Below, one piece after another: positions 40,693 to 51,920 of a stretch of 64,000 nucleotides of DNA. The DNA is from Gracilaria gracilis (taxonomy: Eukaryota > Rhodophyta > Florideophyceae > Gracilariales > Gracilariaceae). Made by a program: the position numbers and the translations under genes. Location of the stretch: NCBI GenBank assembly GCA_030374805.1, contig JARGSG010000197.1:992001-1056000 (forward strand), read 5' to 3'. Position 1 is the first letter of the stretch, and each line of letters begins with the position of its first letter. The notes under the pieces were generated by a model. It worked only from the letters and a program-made list of their open reading frames with translations, was not told where the DNA came from and made no database searches.

Positions 40693-43041
40693 ATGCGTAT
40701 CAATATCGATGGTCTCCGGGTCTATTTCCCATACCCACGCCTATATCCGGAGCAGTATGAGTACATGTGTGAACTCAAGAAGGCCATCGATGCCCGCGGT
40801 CATTGCATTATTGAGATGCCCACAGGCACAGGTAAGACTGTCACCTTGCTCTCGTTCATAACTTCGTATCATCTCCAACGCCCGGAAATGGCCAAGCTCA
40901 TATACTGCACTCGAACTGTCGGTGAAATGGAAAAGGTTTTGCAAGAGCTCAAGATCGTAATCAAACATAGAGACGACTGTTATAAGCAGGATAACGAAGA
41001 AGCTGCAAACGCAATGCCTAGAGTGCTGGGAATTGGGCTCACAACTAGACGTAATCTCTGTCTGCACCCACAAGTGTCAGCGAAAGAAACCCGTGAAGAG
41101 TCGGATGCCGCCTGTCGTGCTCTCACAGCCTCCTGGGTACGCTCATCAGCGATAGAGGTTGACCCTCCAGCGCAAGCGAATGGTCATCCTAATCATACAC
41201 AAAACCCTTCCCTCTGTGAATACTTTGAAGGGCATGAAAAGGAGGGAGTCAATTCTATCATGCCCTCAGGAATTTACACACTCGATGATTTAATGGAATT
41301 TGGGAGACAACGAAAGTGGTGTCCGTACTACACTGCGAGGCATTGTCTCAGTTTTGCAAATGTCATTGTGTACAATTATCAGTACCTGCTAGACCCAAAG
41401 ATTTCGGGTCTAATCTCAAACAGTTTGTCGAAAGAAAGTATTGTGGTTTTTGACGAGGCTCATAACATTGATACCATCTGCATTGATGCTTTGAGTGTGA
41501 ACATTCGTGAACTAACTCTTCGTCGAAGCTTAAGCAATGTTGCCAAGCTTCGAGATCGCGTCCAGAGTCTGCGACAAAGCGGTGCAGAGCGTCTCCGAAA
41601 AGAATATCAAAGGCTTGTCAGGGGGTTGTCGACAACAGGGATTTTGCCCCAGGTTCAAGCTTCAGACATGCTTCTAGCGAGCCCACACATTCCTCAGGAT
41701 ATCATCGAAGAGACCGTGCCGGGTAACATCCGAAAAGCAGAACACTTCATTCAATTCATGCGGCGTCTTATCCAGTACATTCGGGACAAGAAGATGAACG
41801 GGAGAGAATCAAAGCAGGAGCAGCCTGCGAGATTTCTGCATGAAATGCGAAACGATATGCAAGAAGATATCCGCCCTCTCAGGTTTTGTAGCGATCGTTT
41901 GAAATCCCTTATGCAAACCTTGGAAATTGCAGAGGTTTCCGAGTTCAAACCTCTGCAACTCGTTGCGGACTTTGCGACACTTCTCGGAACATACGGGCAC
42001 ACGAGGAGTTTCGGAGTTGTATATGAACCTTTTGATGAGCGTCTTCCTAATATTCCAGATCCTGTATTGCAGCTCGCTTGTCTGGATGCCTCTCTAGCAA
42101 TGCGTCCAGTGTTTCAAAGATTCCAAAGCGTAATCTTGACGTCGGGGACGATATCTCCGCTCCCTTTGTATGCAAAGATTCTTGGCTTTGAACCGATTAT
42201 AATGCGATCTTTGTCAATGTCAATGCAAAGACAAGCGATGTGTCCTCTTATCGTATCGAGAGGGCCAGACCAGGTAGCAATTAGCTCAAAGTTTGATTGT
42301 CGTGCGGATGTCTCAGTAGTCCGAAACTATGGAAATCTAACGGTTGAATTGTCGAGCATAATTCCCGATGGGGTAGTCGCCTTCTTCACTTCATATGTCT
42401 ACATGGAACAAATGATTTCAATGTGGCATGAAATGGGTATCATCAGCCGTTTATTTGAAAAGAAACTGGTGTTCATCGAAACACCGGATGCCATTGAATC
42501 TGCTCTGGCCCTTGATCGTTACCGGCGAGCGTGTGATACGGGCAGAGGCGCCATTTTTCTATGCGTGGCACGAGGGAAGGTTGCAGAAGGTATTGATTTT
42601 GACAAGCATTATGGCCGCGCTGTACTGGTTTTGGGTGTTCCGTTCCAATACACTGAGAGTCGTGTGTTGCGTGCAAGGCTGGAGTACATGCGTTCAATGC
42701 TGAATATCCGCGAAGGAGACTACCTGTCTTTTGATGCCATGCGCCAGACGGCACAATGTGCCGGACGTGTCATTCGCAACAAGAATGATTATGGTGTTGT
42801 CATTTTCGCTGACAAGAGATATGTTCGGGCGGACAAGAAGAACAAGCTACCACGGTGGATCTTGGAGCTCATGCCAGATTCGCAAGTAGATTTGGACACT
42901 CAGGCAGCTCTCAGTGTTACTCGTATGTATGTGCGAGAAATGGCTCAGCCTCCTGCTGAAGGAGAGCTGGAAACCGCTCTTTTGACAGAGAAGCAGGTGG
43001 CCGAGTTGAGTCAAGCACGGTTTTCTACGATTGCTACTTGA
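40693..43041 (+). CDS. XPD: TFIIH helicase XPD/Rad3 (ERCC2)
   Basis: The 782-residue protein begins like XPD in other eukaryotes (INIDGLRVYFPYPRLYPEQ). Walker A is MPTGTGKT (42-49), the four Fe-S ligands are C123, C141, C175 and C210, the DEAH box is VVFDEAHNID, and motif VI is QCAGRVIRNKNDYG. XPD is the 5'-3' helicase of TFIIH, needed for nucleotide excision repair and for the transcription factor as a whole. It is slightly longer than human XPD (760); a loop of about 15 extra residues rich in Asn/His/Pro lies between the second and third Fe-S cysteines. The ATG at 40693 aligns with the family start. Confidence 0.96.
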   Translation: MRINIDGLRVYFPYPRLYPEQYEYMCELKKAIDARGHCIIEMPTGTGKTVTLLSFITSYHLQRPEMAKLIYCTRTVGEMEKVLQELKIVIKHRDDCYKQDNEEAANAMPRVLGIGLTTRRNLCLHPQVSAKETREESDAACRALTASWVRSSAIEVDPPAQANGHPNHTQNPSLCEYFEGHEKEGVNSIMPSGIYTLDDLMEFGRQRKWCPYYTARHCLSFANVIVYNYQYLLDPKISGLISNSLSKESIVVFDEAHNIDTICIDALSVNIRELTLRRSLSNVAKLRDRVQSLRQSGAERLRKEYQRLVRGLSTTGILPQVQASDMLLASPHIPQDIIEETVPGNIRKAEHFIQFMRRLIQYIRDKKMNGRESKQEQPARFLHEMRNDMQEDIRPLRFCSDRLKSLMQTLEIAEVSEFKPLQLVADFATLLGTYGHTRSFGVVYEPFDERLPNIPDPVLQLACLDASLAMRPVFQRFQSVILTSGTISPLPLYAKILGFEPIIMRSLSMSMQRQAMCPLIVSRGPDQVAISSKFDCRADVSVVRNYGNLTVELSSIIPDGVVAFFTSYVYMEQMISMWHEMGIISRLFEKKLVFIETPDAIESALALDRYRRACDTGRGAIFLCVARGKVAEGIDFDKHYGRAVLVLGVPFQYTESRVLRARLEYMRSMLNIREGDYLSFDAMRQTAQCAGRVIRNKNDYGVVIFADKRYVRADKKNKLPRWILELMPDSQVDLDTQAALSVTRMYVREMAQPPAEGELETALLTEKQVAELSQARFSTIAT

Positions 43042-43627
43042 TGCAATGCCAAGGTCCAGATATGAGCATCTGCTACGGCTCCACACTATTCGCTAAGGAT
43101 TGGAAGTTTAGAACGGTCGAGACAGTTATGGGTTGCAGAAGTGGTTGAGATTGTCTCTTACGAACGGTATATTGATGCTCTAACAATCACAGTGCTGAAA
43201 GATGACGTACCAAACGACTACCACCATCTCAGTGGTAATCGAATTACTGAGCATGGACGTAAGGACTTTTGGGAGACCAGAGCGCTACGTGATTCGATAA
43301 CTATCGTTTCAAACAACAGCCTCACAACGTATATGATTCTCGCCTTGCACCGTCGAATATGACGCAGGGGTTCAAACTATTATGCATATCCATGTATCTG
43401 TAAGAATAAACAAAGGCACGGGTGGCCCTCTTTTGACTGTCATGACTGGATTATTAATCTCTTCCCTTGGGTCCACATTCCGATGCCGTTTGTAGATTTT
43501 GTAAACGTAAGTCTTGATGTACAAATGAGTCCATACAACTACGTGAATCAAGATCTGTTGTGATTTTCTGTCTGAGAGTGGTAAGCCAGGTGCTGTTCTT
43601 CATGATATAAACTGACACAGGTACATT
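43042..43627. other. Convergent intergenic region
   Basis: 3' ends of XPD (+) and the patatin-like gene (-). Only a short unsupported frame (43141-43362). Confidence 0.5.
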
Positions 43628-45346
43628 CTACGATGGCTTACGAAATACTTCCATGGCTGTTCTGATTCCTGTTTCAATTCTTTCCATCGCCTCAGCTACA
43701 AGCCTAGCATGGACAAACCTTCCTGCAATATTCACGATCTTCTTTTGGATGTCATAGAAGCGCGTAGGCTTGATCACACCAAAGTTATAAAGGATAATTT
43801 TCACAACCTTCTCTATGCGTCTGTTGAACTTGTTCAATAAGTCTGCCACGAGCTGCTCCCTTTCAGAATCGGTGTACGTGGGCCATTCTGGAACAGGAAG
43901 AGGTTCGGCTGCCTTACCCACGACTGGTATAATGGGAATGCGTTCCTCGATCAGAAATTCAGCGTGCCTGTTGAAGAAGCTGTTCTCTAAAGCCTCCTCA
44001 CGAGCGATACAGAAGACCTTCTCCAAAAAGTCTTTGCAATTAGCTCGACCAAGTTGAAAGTCATGCAGGCGAATCTTCTCGTCTAAGATGCCACCGAAGC
44101 TTCCCATGGTAGCGGTGGCAATGGAGAATGCTTCTCCTTCCTTCACTTCCCTATGTGGACGAATCATGAACTTTGCCATGCAGGTGTCGTCAACGGCCTT
44201 CTCGATTTCTTCCCTCTTAAACATGGCCTGCTCTCGTATCGAGGAGATGAGTGCAGACAGCATAGGTAGCAGTGACATTCCATCTTGAGTCAAACTAGGG
44301 TCGTCCCAAACACTGGGAAACGGATCGATAAGGATAATGGAACCCCAACTGTCTTTGCCCTTCATCTCCAAACACTTGCCCTCATCCTCTGACAAGAATC
44401 TCTCAAGCAGGCCAAAAGGCTCATTGTTCACCGTTCCACCGTCAACGGCGCAGTATGTATACTCTTCCGCTTCTTCGGGAGACTCTCCAGACCCGGCTCC
44501 TCCTCTCATCTCGATGTGGTTTTTCCAACACGGAGGCATATCCATTCGATTCTCATAGTGAGAACGAGGTGTTTTAATGCGCACAGTAGCAAAGCCGGCA
44601 GGAAAGGCGGACGTAGCCTTTGAGGCGTCGATAGCGCTGGTCCAACCTGGAGCAGTTGGTCCCTGCGATATATCCAGAATATGCTTGCTGTTTTTGACCT
44701 TGGCCGGGATGGAGTCTGGATCGGTAGTAACAGCGTATTGGCAATAGTCCGCATGCTGGCGCATATAGAAGGCTTCATTGGGATTGATGGAGCTGAAGTT
44801 ATTGAGGGAGTACGGAACGCCTCTCATATTGGTGGTAGTAAGAGATAGACAAAGACCTCTCGCATAAGCTGGCATTGTCTGTGTGGCATTCCTCTCCTGG
44901 ATCATTTTGGGGGCGGTCGTCGACATGAACTCAGCATTAAGAATCGAACGAACGTGAGCCTTGCCATCTTCCTGGATTTGGTCGAGATCATCGAGGCTCA
45001 GGAGTCTATCGGCGTTCATTTCTTTGACCCATGTTTGAAAGAGCGGGTTGTTCTTCGGCGATGGGTCACCAAGCTTGTAGTCATGAGGAAGGGGTTCATG
45101 TGGAATGTTGAGACAAGCTATGGCAAGAGTTGCCGTGATTCCACCAGCCGAAGTTCCAATGACCTCTTTGAGGTTTACATCCCACGGTGGAACAGATGGA
45201 TCGCCCGCATTTTTGAGAGCTTGCCATTCATTTACTGCCTCTAAAAGGAAGTCAAGAACACCGGCTGAATAGGCTCCGCCCGTTGCTGCGCCGGCAAGAC
45301 AGAGGCCAAGTTTGTAGCTAGGGGTTGTGGTGTCGGCAACGACCAT
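43628..45346 (-). CDS. Patatin-like phospholipase/acylhydrolase
   Basis: In this 572-residue protein the oxyanion loop GAATGGAYSAG (19-29), the nucleophile elbow GTSAG with S66, and the catalytic AVDGG with D302 form a complete patatin Ser-Asp dyad. The rest is helical with no signal peptide or membrane segment, so a cytosolic or peripheral lipase is likely. Patatin-like enzymes release fatty acids from phospholipids or galactolipids; the substrate is not readable here. The spacing of S66 to D302 (236 residues) is longer than in plant patatins and resembles bacterial-type patatin proteins. The ATG at 45346 sits 18 residues before the oxyanion loop. Confidence 0.88.
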   Translation of the reverse strand: MVVADTTTPSYKLGLCLAGAATGGAYSAGVLDFLLEAVNEWQALKNAGDPSVPPWDVNLKEVIGTSAGGITATLAIACLNIPHEPLPHDYKLGDPSPKNNPLFQTWVKEMNADRLLSLDDLDQIQEDGKAHVRSILNAEFMSTTAPKMIQERNATQTMPAYARGLCLSLTTTNMRGVPYSLNNFSSINPNEAFYMRQHADYCQYAVTTDPDSIPAKVKNSKHILDISQGPTAPGWTSAIDASKATSAFPAGFATVRIKTPRSHYENRMDMPPCWKNHIEMRGGAGSGESPEEAEEYTYCAVDGGTVNNEPFGLLERFLSEDEGKCLEMKGKDSWGSIILIDPFPSVWDDPSLTQDGMSLLPMLSALISSIREQAMFKREEIEKAVDDTCMAKFMIRPHREVKEGEAFSIATATMGSFGGILDEKIRLHDFQLGRANCKDFLEKVFCIAREEALENSFFNRHAEFLIEERIPIIPVVGKAAEPLPVPEWPTYTDSEREQLVADLLNKFNRRIEKVVKIILYNFGVIKPTRFYDIQKKIVNIAGRFVHARLVAEAMERIETGIRTAMEVFRKPS

Positions 45347-47087
45347 AGAGCGATGGGTTGGACGTGATGGGAGAGTGGTGCTTTGGAAAGACAGGTACTG
45401 TACAACGAACGAACGAACGAACGACAGGTATATACAAGGGTATTGATGGTGTTAGATGGGTTCAGAATTGTACTGTATTGAGGTTGAGCGCAGGAGCGAG
45501 ATTGCGCACTCTGAACTGCGTTTGACAAATGCGATTGACGCTAACGGTAAGGCTTTACAGGGCACGATATGCTGGTTTAAGTACACAGCGGCAACGCGAG
45601 CAGGATAAGGTTGCATGGATGTTGATGAACCTGTGACACAATTGGCAGCCGCGAGAGTTGCAAGTAACGTTCCTACCCTTGGGTAGCAATGCGCAGGATG
45701 ATTTCTAATTGTTGTACGTGATGAGGAAGGTGTGAACGTGCTGACGACTGGTTGAATGTGAAGATGATCTCAATACGCGCGGTTGGATTATTGTACGACT
45801 TTACAGTGTGAAAGGAGTCTGTGAAAGGAATCTGTGATTTGCCCACACTCGGCAGCACTACTACCCTTGGTAGTGCTGTTGATTGGCAACTAACCTCTAG
45901 CTAGAGGTAGAACAGAGAAAGTAAAAACGGATGCGGGTATTGTGACTTGAAGCAATTGTTACGGAGTTGTCCATACGCACAAGTTTTGGGGGGTGAACAC
46001 TGAACGGCTGAGGTCAGCGGGATCACAGAAGTGGAATGTAACAGCGAATAACATTTGCTTTTGGACTCATGCGATACGTCCCTAGCGAGAGAATCGATGA
46101 GTTGTAGGGAAGCGGGCTCCAAACGGCGCAATGCACAACTACGAGACTCGTTCGATTGGGGCAAAGAGTTGATGCTCTTACAAGATGTTGCTGTCAAAGA
46201 CCCTCTGGGTTAATAGGGCTAAGCTTTTCACCTTACCAAAGTGTGCTGTGAAGCGCACAGAGTGTACAACGGTACGTTACTTTGAAGGTGCTATGGGAAG
46301 CACCAGTTAAGTTTGCCATCAAACGGTGGCAGCTTCAACTGCACAATAGAAAGAGGCGTGAAGCACGTGGGCACAGAAGAGGTGCTGTAAAGATGTTCAG
46401 GATGTTACAATATGATGACTGATGATGAACTTGGCGCAGTGGCTCATTCGTTGATGACAAAGTTGGCCATTCATTCATTTATTCGCCTGCATGATTGCTG
46501 AGTAAAGCTAAGCATTCACGTATTGGTGAAGGTGGATGGAGAAACGGACATCGACCAGCGCCACTGCAGACAGCAGACAGCAGACTTGCGGAATCCACGG
46601 CAGCGCGTTGAAGCGCAAATCAGAAACGGTAGACTGAACGGCAACCACACACGGCCCTCACAGCGGCCTTGCCGTCGCACCAGCAACCAGAGGGCGTGTG
46701 GAAAGGCACATCCACCAAAGCAGCGCGTCACCAAGTTTGTCAGCAGCGAGACAGCTGCCCAACGCGTTGGGCGCCTGCCGCCGCCCAGCAAAACAGCACA
46801 AAATGTTTTGGCACACAAACGACAAGCAGCTCCGCCTCCCCGCCAATACGCGCCGCCCAAGTGTGCTTGCACGCCGCCTCCGTGCCGCAGCGCGCCTCGC
46901 GTAGCGCTGCTCGCGCATGTGCTCCTCATCGCCCTCGCCGCGAGCGAAAACGCGCCCGCGTCCGCATAAAAAGCGCTGCCAATCGCACGCACCGTCGCGC
47001 CGCGCGTCCGCGCCGAGGAGCTGCGTTCATTGCGTGCCGCCGCTACTCGAATCCGCTGCGCTTTCGCACTGGCCTTTGCTTGCATTC
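45347..47087. other. Gene-free region, turning GC-rich from about 46.5 kb
   Basis: A CGAA microsatellite is at about 45402-45423. Two palindromes occur, CTACCCTTGGGTAG (45673-45686) and ACTACCCTTGGTAGT (45860-45874). From about 46540 GC content rises sharply and long Arg/Ala/Pro open frames appear on all strands as a composition effect. No gene is supported before the thioredoxin start. Confidence 0.5.
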
Positions 47088-47648
47088 ATGTTCGCTTTCA
47101 CCGCGCCCACGCCGCTCGCGTCCTCGCTTTCGCGCCAGTGCGAGGCGGCTACGTCGCCGCGTCGCGCGCCGCCGCGGATGACCATTGCGTCGCCGCGGCC
47201 TCCGTCGCCCACGAAGCCGCCGTCGCCGGGACCATCGTCGTCGCAGCCGCTGTCGGTGCCGTCCGCGCCGCCGTCCGCGCCGCCGCCGCCGGAGCCCATA
47301 CAGCTCATTGACGGAGTGCAAGAGTATCTGGCCGCGGTGGAATCGTCGCAGCACACGCTGATGGTGCTCAAGGTGTTCGCGCCGTGGTGCCGTTCGTGCC
47401 GCGCGCTGGCGCCCAAGGTGACGCGCCTGGCGCGCGAATTCCCGGAGGTGCGCTTCTACGAGATGGATTTTGAACGCAATAAGCCGCTTTGTGCGCGTCT
47501 GGGCGTGCGGAGTATGCCCACGTTTATCTTTTATCAGGGTGAGGCGGGCGAGGTGGAGAAGTTCAGCTGTGGTCCGATGCGCGCCGGCGTGTTGAGGGAG
47601 AAGCTGCAGCAGTGTCTGGCCGGCTTTTGCTCGCTTGAGCAGCATTAA
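47088..47648 (+). CDS. Plastid ACHT-like thioredoxin 1
   Basis: From the ATG at 47088 the product is 186 residues. It starts MFAFTAP, with an early Phe and an Arg/Ala/Pro-rich leader as in red algal plastid transit peptides. A Pro/Ser linker precedes a thioredoxin fold with the active site WCRSC, then FYEMDFERNKPLC, the cis-Pro loop SMPTF and FYQGEAGEVEKFSC. The R-S pair in the active site and the LC..L and FSC motifs match atypical Cys/His-rich thioredoxins (ACHT) rather than classical WCGPC types. ACHTs relay oxidising signals in plastids. The frame is open from 46917, but the earlier Met would bury the transit peptide. It is convergent with a second gene of the same type. Confidence 0.82.
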   Translation: MFAFTAPTPLASSLSRQCEAATSPRRAPPRMTIASPRPPSPTKPPSPGPSSSQPLSVPSAPPSAPPPPEPIQLIDGVQEYLAAVESSQHTLMVLKVFAPWCRSCRALAPKVTRLAREFPEVRFYEMDFERNKPLCARLGVRSMPTFIFYQGEAGEVEKFSCGPMRAGVLREKLQQCLAGFCSLEQH

Positions 47649-47910
47649 CTTTTTGGATGCGCGCTTAACTTTGTTTTCCTTTTTTGTATATGCATCGTGT
47701 ACGTGGGGTTGATCGTATACTAACGTTTTCCACTAAACATTCCTTCTGTTTGTTTTCGTTTCATATATATGTTGTGCTATGTACGTTCCAAGATAGTTGG
47801 GAGCAGTATCACGACCCGACTTTTGCAATCGAACAACAAAAAGCCTATTGTGTTTTACACAGTCTCAGCAAAGTTATAAAGTACAACAGTTAGCAAACAC
47901 ATGAGCAAGC

Positions 47911-48441
47911 TCACAACCAATCTTGCACATGTTGCCGCAACGTATCGGCACAGCTGGTAGAAAAATGATCCACCCTCTTGCCGCCGTTGAACAGCACGAA
48001 CGTCGGAAAACTGCGAATACCCAGCTCCCTCAACAGCGCGTACTGCACGTCCGCGTGCTGCTCATCCGCACACACGCTAACAAACAGCACGCTGTCGCCA
48101 AACTCGGCGGCCATGCGTTCGAACGGGCGCGCAATGCGCATACACGAGCGACAGCGCCGCGAGTACACCTTGACGACCGTCAGCTCGTACGCGCTGCCGC
48201 TGCCCTCCACAAGTTGGCGCATCTCGGCGATGTTGGTAGCCGTCAGCGGCTGCTGCCGCTGCGACGGCGGCGGCGGCGGCGGCGGTGTGGGCGGCGGCGG
48301 CGTGGGAGGCGGCGGCGGCGTGGACACCGTCATGGCGACGCGCGGCGGCGGTGAGCGACATACGCTCGGCTTGCAGGCGGCTAGGAAGGAAGAGCACACG
48401 GGGGCGACGGGGGCGACGGGGGCGACGAAAGCGGCGGTCAT
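47911..48441 (-). CDS. Plastid ACHT-like thioredoxin 2
   Basis: From the ATG at 48441 the product is 177 residues. The start MTAAFVAPVAPVAPV is a strong red-algal type plastid leader (AFVAP), followed by an Ala/Cys/Arg/Pro-rich region and a long poly-Pro linker (Pro/Thr repeats encoded by a GGC/GGT-rich tract). The thioredoxin domain has RRCRSC, ADEQHADVQYALLRELGIRSFPTF, and a C-terminal DHFSTSC. The active-site CRSC equals that of the neighbouring gene at 47088, so the two are probably paralogs. The frame is open upstream to 48759, but that would overlap the cystathionine gamma-synthase 3' end and hide the transit peptide. The two ACHT genes are tail-to-tail with 262 bp between. Confidence 0.82.
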   Translation of the reverse strand: MTAAFVAPVAPVAPVCSSFLAACKPSVCRSPPPRVAMTVSTPPPPPTPPPPTPPPPPPPSQRQQPLTATNIAEMRQLVEGSGSAYELTVVKVYSRRCRSCMRIARPFERMAAEFGDSVLFVSVCADEQHADVQYALLRELGIRSFPTFVLFNGGKRVDHFSTSCADTLRQHVQDWL

Positions 48442-48727
48442 GGTGGGGAAGGAGATGGAAGAAGAAAGGTGAATCACAACTTGTGAGGATGGAGGAGCAG
48501 AACAATATCTGGAGAGTGCGTCAACGGCGATCAGGCCCTGAACGGCGGCTTTTTCAAGCAAAAGGCGGCACGCGCACGCACCTCGCTGGCGCGCCACGTC
48601 GGCGAAAAGAACTTTGTACAAAAACAAACCACGAAGGCGGCGGCGATCACTAGCGGCGCCACGGCGCACGTGCCACGCGCGCCCCCAAGAAAAAACGTTT
48701 AAGATACTATTAACAACAAAAGCGCCA

Positions 48728-50075
48728 TCACACGGCGAGCAGCGCGGCCTCGACATCATCCACTAGGTCGTTGACATCCTCAATGCCACACGCCAGACGC
48801 ACCAGCCCGTTATTGATGCCCAGTCGCTTCCTCTCCCTCAGCGGCTGGTCAAAGTAGCCCATGATACACACCTGTTCCACCATCGTCTCACACCCGCCCA
48901 TGCTCGGTCCGATGTACGCGATCTTCAGCGCGTCCACAAAGCGGCCAGTAGCCTCGAACGTGTCGCGGCTCCACTGGTTGCCATCGCCCTTGAGCTCGAA
49001 GCTCAGCACCCCCCCAAAGCCCTTCTCGAACAGCCTGCTAGCGGTACCAAAGTCCGCGTGCGACTCCAGCGTCGGGAAGTGCACCTTGCCCACCTTGGGG
49101 TGCGTGCTGAGGAAGCGCGCGATGGAGCTTGCGTTGCGGTTGTGAGCCTCCATGCGCACGCCCAGCGTCTTGAGTCCACGGTTCACAAGGAACGCCGCAT
49201 GCGGGTCGATCACACCGCCTAACACGCCGTGCAGCTTGCGCACCTGCGCCACCAGATCGGCGCGTCCGGCAAGTGCGCCGCACAGCACGTCGTGATGGCC
49301 GGCCAGGTACTTGGTGCCGGAGTGCAGCACCAGGTCGGCGCCGAATTCGATGGGGCGCAGGTTGATGGGCGTGGCGAAGGTGGTATCGAACACGGAGATA
49401 GCGCCATGTGCACGGCACATACGCGCGATCTCCGGCACGTCCACCACGCGGATCATGGGGTTTGTAGGGCTCTCTGAAAAGTACAGATGCGCGCCTTTGG
49501 TACTCAAAATGTGCTGCAACGAGCTTAGATCAGCCGGGTCCAACACGGTGCTTGAGATACCCATCTTGGGCAGCACAGAGTCCACGAACTGACGGGTGCG
49601 ACGGTAGCAGTCGGTGGTGACGACCACATGTCCGTTTTGAGGCACGAGGGCGAGCAGCATGGTAGTGACGGCATTCATGCCACACGACGACAGCAGACAA
49701 TCTTCAGCGTGTTCTAGCGCCATGATCTTCTCCTCGACGCTGCGCGTGGTGGGATTTCCGTAGCGACCGTACTCAAACGACTCGTACGAGCCGCGGTTAT
49801 AGTCGATGCAGTCGCGTGTGGAGCGAAAGGTAAAAGTGGCCGACTGTACAATAGGCGTCTGCACGGCGTCCAAAATGGCCTTTGTCTTCTTGCCGCCACG
49901 AAGGCGCTCGCCGCCGTGCACGGAGCGGGTCTGCTCTCGGCCGTTGGCGACGACGAGGCTGCGCGGACGGTACGGGTCGGTGTCGTCGAACAAGTGATCG
50001 AGACGATCGAGAGGGTGCGAGGCGGGCGGGTGCGACACGTAGGCTGCCACGGTGATGGAGTCGTCTTCCGGCGCG

Positions 50076-50126
<51 letters not shown>

Positions 50127-50302
50127 GCGGCGGGCTTGGTGGACTCGCTGAGCGTGGCGCGAAAACGAGGCGGACGCGATGTAACCACGCGACGAGACGA
50201 GCATGGCGGGGGCATACCGCGGGTCCAGCCGCGGTCGCTGCGGGCAGGGGTGGCGACGAGGAACGAGAAGGCGGGAAGAGTCATGGCAGAAGGCAGAGAC
50301 AA
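48728..50302 (-). CDS. Cystathionine gamma-synthase, plastid form
   Basis: The 524-residue protein has an N-terminal leader (AFSFLVATPA...), a run of 16 Ser encoded by a trinucleotide repeat, and a Cys/Met-metabolism PLP-enzyme domain. Recognisable blocks are YGRYGNPTTRSVEEKI, LLSSCGMNAVTTMLLAL, ESPTNPMIRVVDV and HSGTKYLAGHHDV, with K331 as the PLP lysine. The enzyme condenses O-phosphohomoserine (plants) or an O-acylhomoserine with cysteine to make cystathionine for methionine. A second Met seven codons in (50284) is a possible start. The extended N terminus fits the plastid form of plants and algae. Confidence 0.93.
50076..50123. repeat. (GAC)16 microsatellite inside cystathionine gamma-synthase
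   Basis: Forty-eight bases of perfect GAC repeats. On the minus strand they encode the poly-Ser run just after the transit peptide, where length changes are likely tolerated. Confidence 0.95.
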
Positions 50303-50588
50303 GCGGCAGCAGCGGCGCGAACGGGAACAACAGCGGGGGGAGGGGGTGGGGAAGGTAGTGGCGGGGAGGGGCGAGGTCGGCGCGCGAGCAGACGAGTTAT
50401 ATGATAACTTTATCTACCGCACAGTGTGCGAGCAGTGCTCGGCGAGCACACGCACCAACGTGGCCACGCGGCGGTGCGCAAGCTGCGGTCGCCACGCAGC
50501 GCGCGCAAAAGCGGCGCACGGCGGTGAGGCGCCGTTCGATGCGAAACGCGCGGGCTGCAGGTGAGAGCGCGGGCCGGCCCATCGCGCG

Positions 50589-51806
50589 ATGCTACGCGCG
50601 CGCGCGGAGCAGTGCGGCGCCGTCGACGCGGCGGCCGCGTCGACGGCGACGCGCGGCGGCGGCGCGCCCGTGGCGGACGGCGAGCTCGTGGTGGTGCACG
50701 AGAAGTACACGTCGCTGAGCGCCGTCGCGCTGCGGCGCGGCGCCTTCCTGGACAACCGCTACGGGCGCTTTGCGCACGACCACGCGCTGGCGCGCGGGCT
50801 CGGCACGCGCTGGTCCGCCGTGTCGCGCAACCCGCGCCGCTGCGCCGGCTTCGTGCACGCGCTGCGCCCCAATGCCGCGCTCATGGCGTACGCCATGCTG
50901 CACCGCACGCAGATCGTGTACCCGCACGACGCCTTTGTCGTCGCCGCCTTCCTGCAGCTGCGCCCCGGCGCCGTCGTCGTGGAGTGCGGCACCGGCTCGG
51001 GCTCCGCCGCCGCCGCCTTCGCCGCCGCCGTCGCGCCCACTGGCCGCGTGCTCAGCTTCGAGTTTCATCGCGAGCGCGCCGACGCCGCGCGCGCCCACTT
51101 TGACACGCTGGGAATCGGCCACATCGTGTCCGTCACCAGCGGCGTGGACGTCGTCAAGCACGGTTTCGTGGGCGTGGCCGACGGCGTGGCCGACGCGCTG
51201 TTTCTGGACGTGCCCGCGCCGTACGCCGTGGTGGCCGACGCGCGCCGCGTGCTCAAGCGCAACGGAATGCTGTGTGCCTTCTCGCCGTGCGTGGAGCAGG
51301 TCGCGCGCACGTGCGATCAATTACGACGCCTTCGCTTCTATGCGCTGCGGACTGTCACCGCGCCCGTGCGCACCTTCGAGACGCGCGCCAGCGCGCGCGC
51401 CGCGCCGGGCTTTGAGCGCGCGCCGCGGCCGCGCAAGCGCTCGCGCCGCGCGCGCGACGGCGCCACCGAGCCGTCCATTGCCATGCGCGTGGCGAAGCGT
51501 CGCCGCGCCGCGTCCGACGACGGCGCGCAGCAGCGCGCCGCCGCCGACGCCGCCGCAGACGCCGCTCGCGAGACTGCGCTTGACAGTGATACGTCGCGTG
51601 CGTCGCGTGCGAGCGCGCTTGATCAGAGACTGTCTGCGGGCGCGGAGCGCTTGGCGGTGGCCGCCTTGAATGAGCGCCGCCATGTGGGGCGCGTGTTGCG
51701 CCCGGCTGTGCCTTTGCATACGCGCCCGTTCTCCACCATGAAGTCGCACACTAGCTTTCTCACCTTCGCTACCAAGGCGCGAGACACCGCGCCGCGCGGC
51801 GGCGGC

Positions 51807-51838
<32 letters not shown>

Positions 51839-51920
51839 CGGCGGCGGTGACGCCGCTGCGCGCGCCTCTGAGCGCGAGGTGCACGCACCAATGCACGCGC
51901 GCCGATGTTTGGTGATGTGA
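50589..51920 (+). CDS. TRM61: tRNA (adenine58-N1)-methyltransferase catalytic subunit TRM61
   Basis: The frame encodes 443 residues. The domain has VHEKYTSLSAVALRRGAF and HRTQIVYPHDA, the SAM motif VVECGTGSGSAA, motif LSFEFHRERADAARAHF, DALFLDVPAPYAVV with the catalytic acidic residue, and CAFSPCVEQVARTCDQL; the C-terminal HTSFLTFA strand is also diagnostic. TRM61 with TRM6 methylates A58 in the T-loop of tRNA. It is unusual for a basic Arg/Ala insertion (about 275-360) and a poly-Gly run near 400, encoded by a GGC repeat at 51797-51848. The closely spaced divergent gene is cystathionine gamma-synthase (about 287 bp). Confidence 0.9.

Noticed and set aside
46516..47085. Antisense frames opposite the thioredoxin leader
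   Set aside because: GC-rich composition effect; the plus-strand reading has a transit peptide and a full thioredoxin domain.
50283..50564. Small frame with two CxxC pairs between cystathionine gamma-synthase and TRM61
   Set aside because: Its start overlaps the 5' end of the synthase gene and the rest is Arg/Gly-rich; the cysteine spacing alone is weak evidence.
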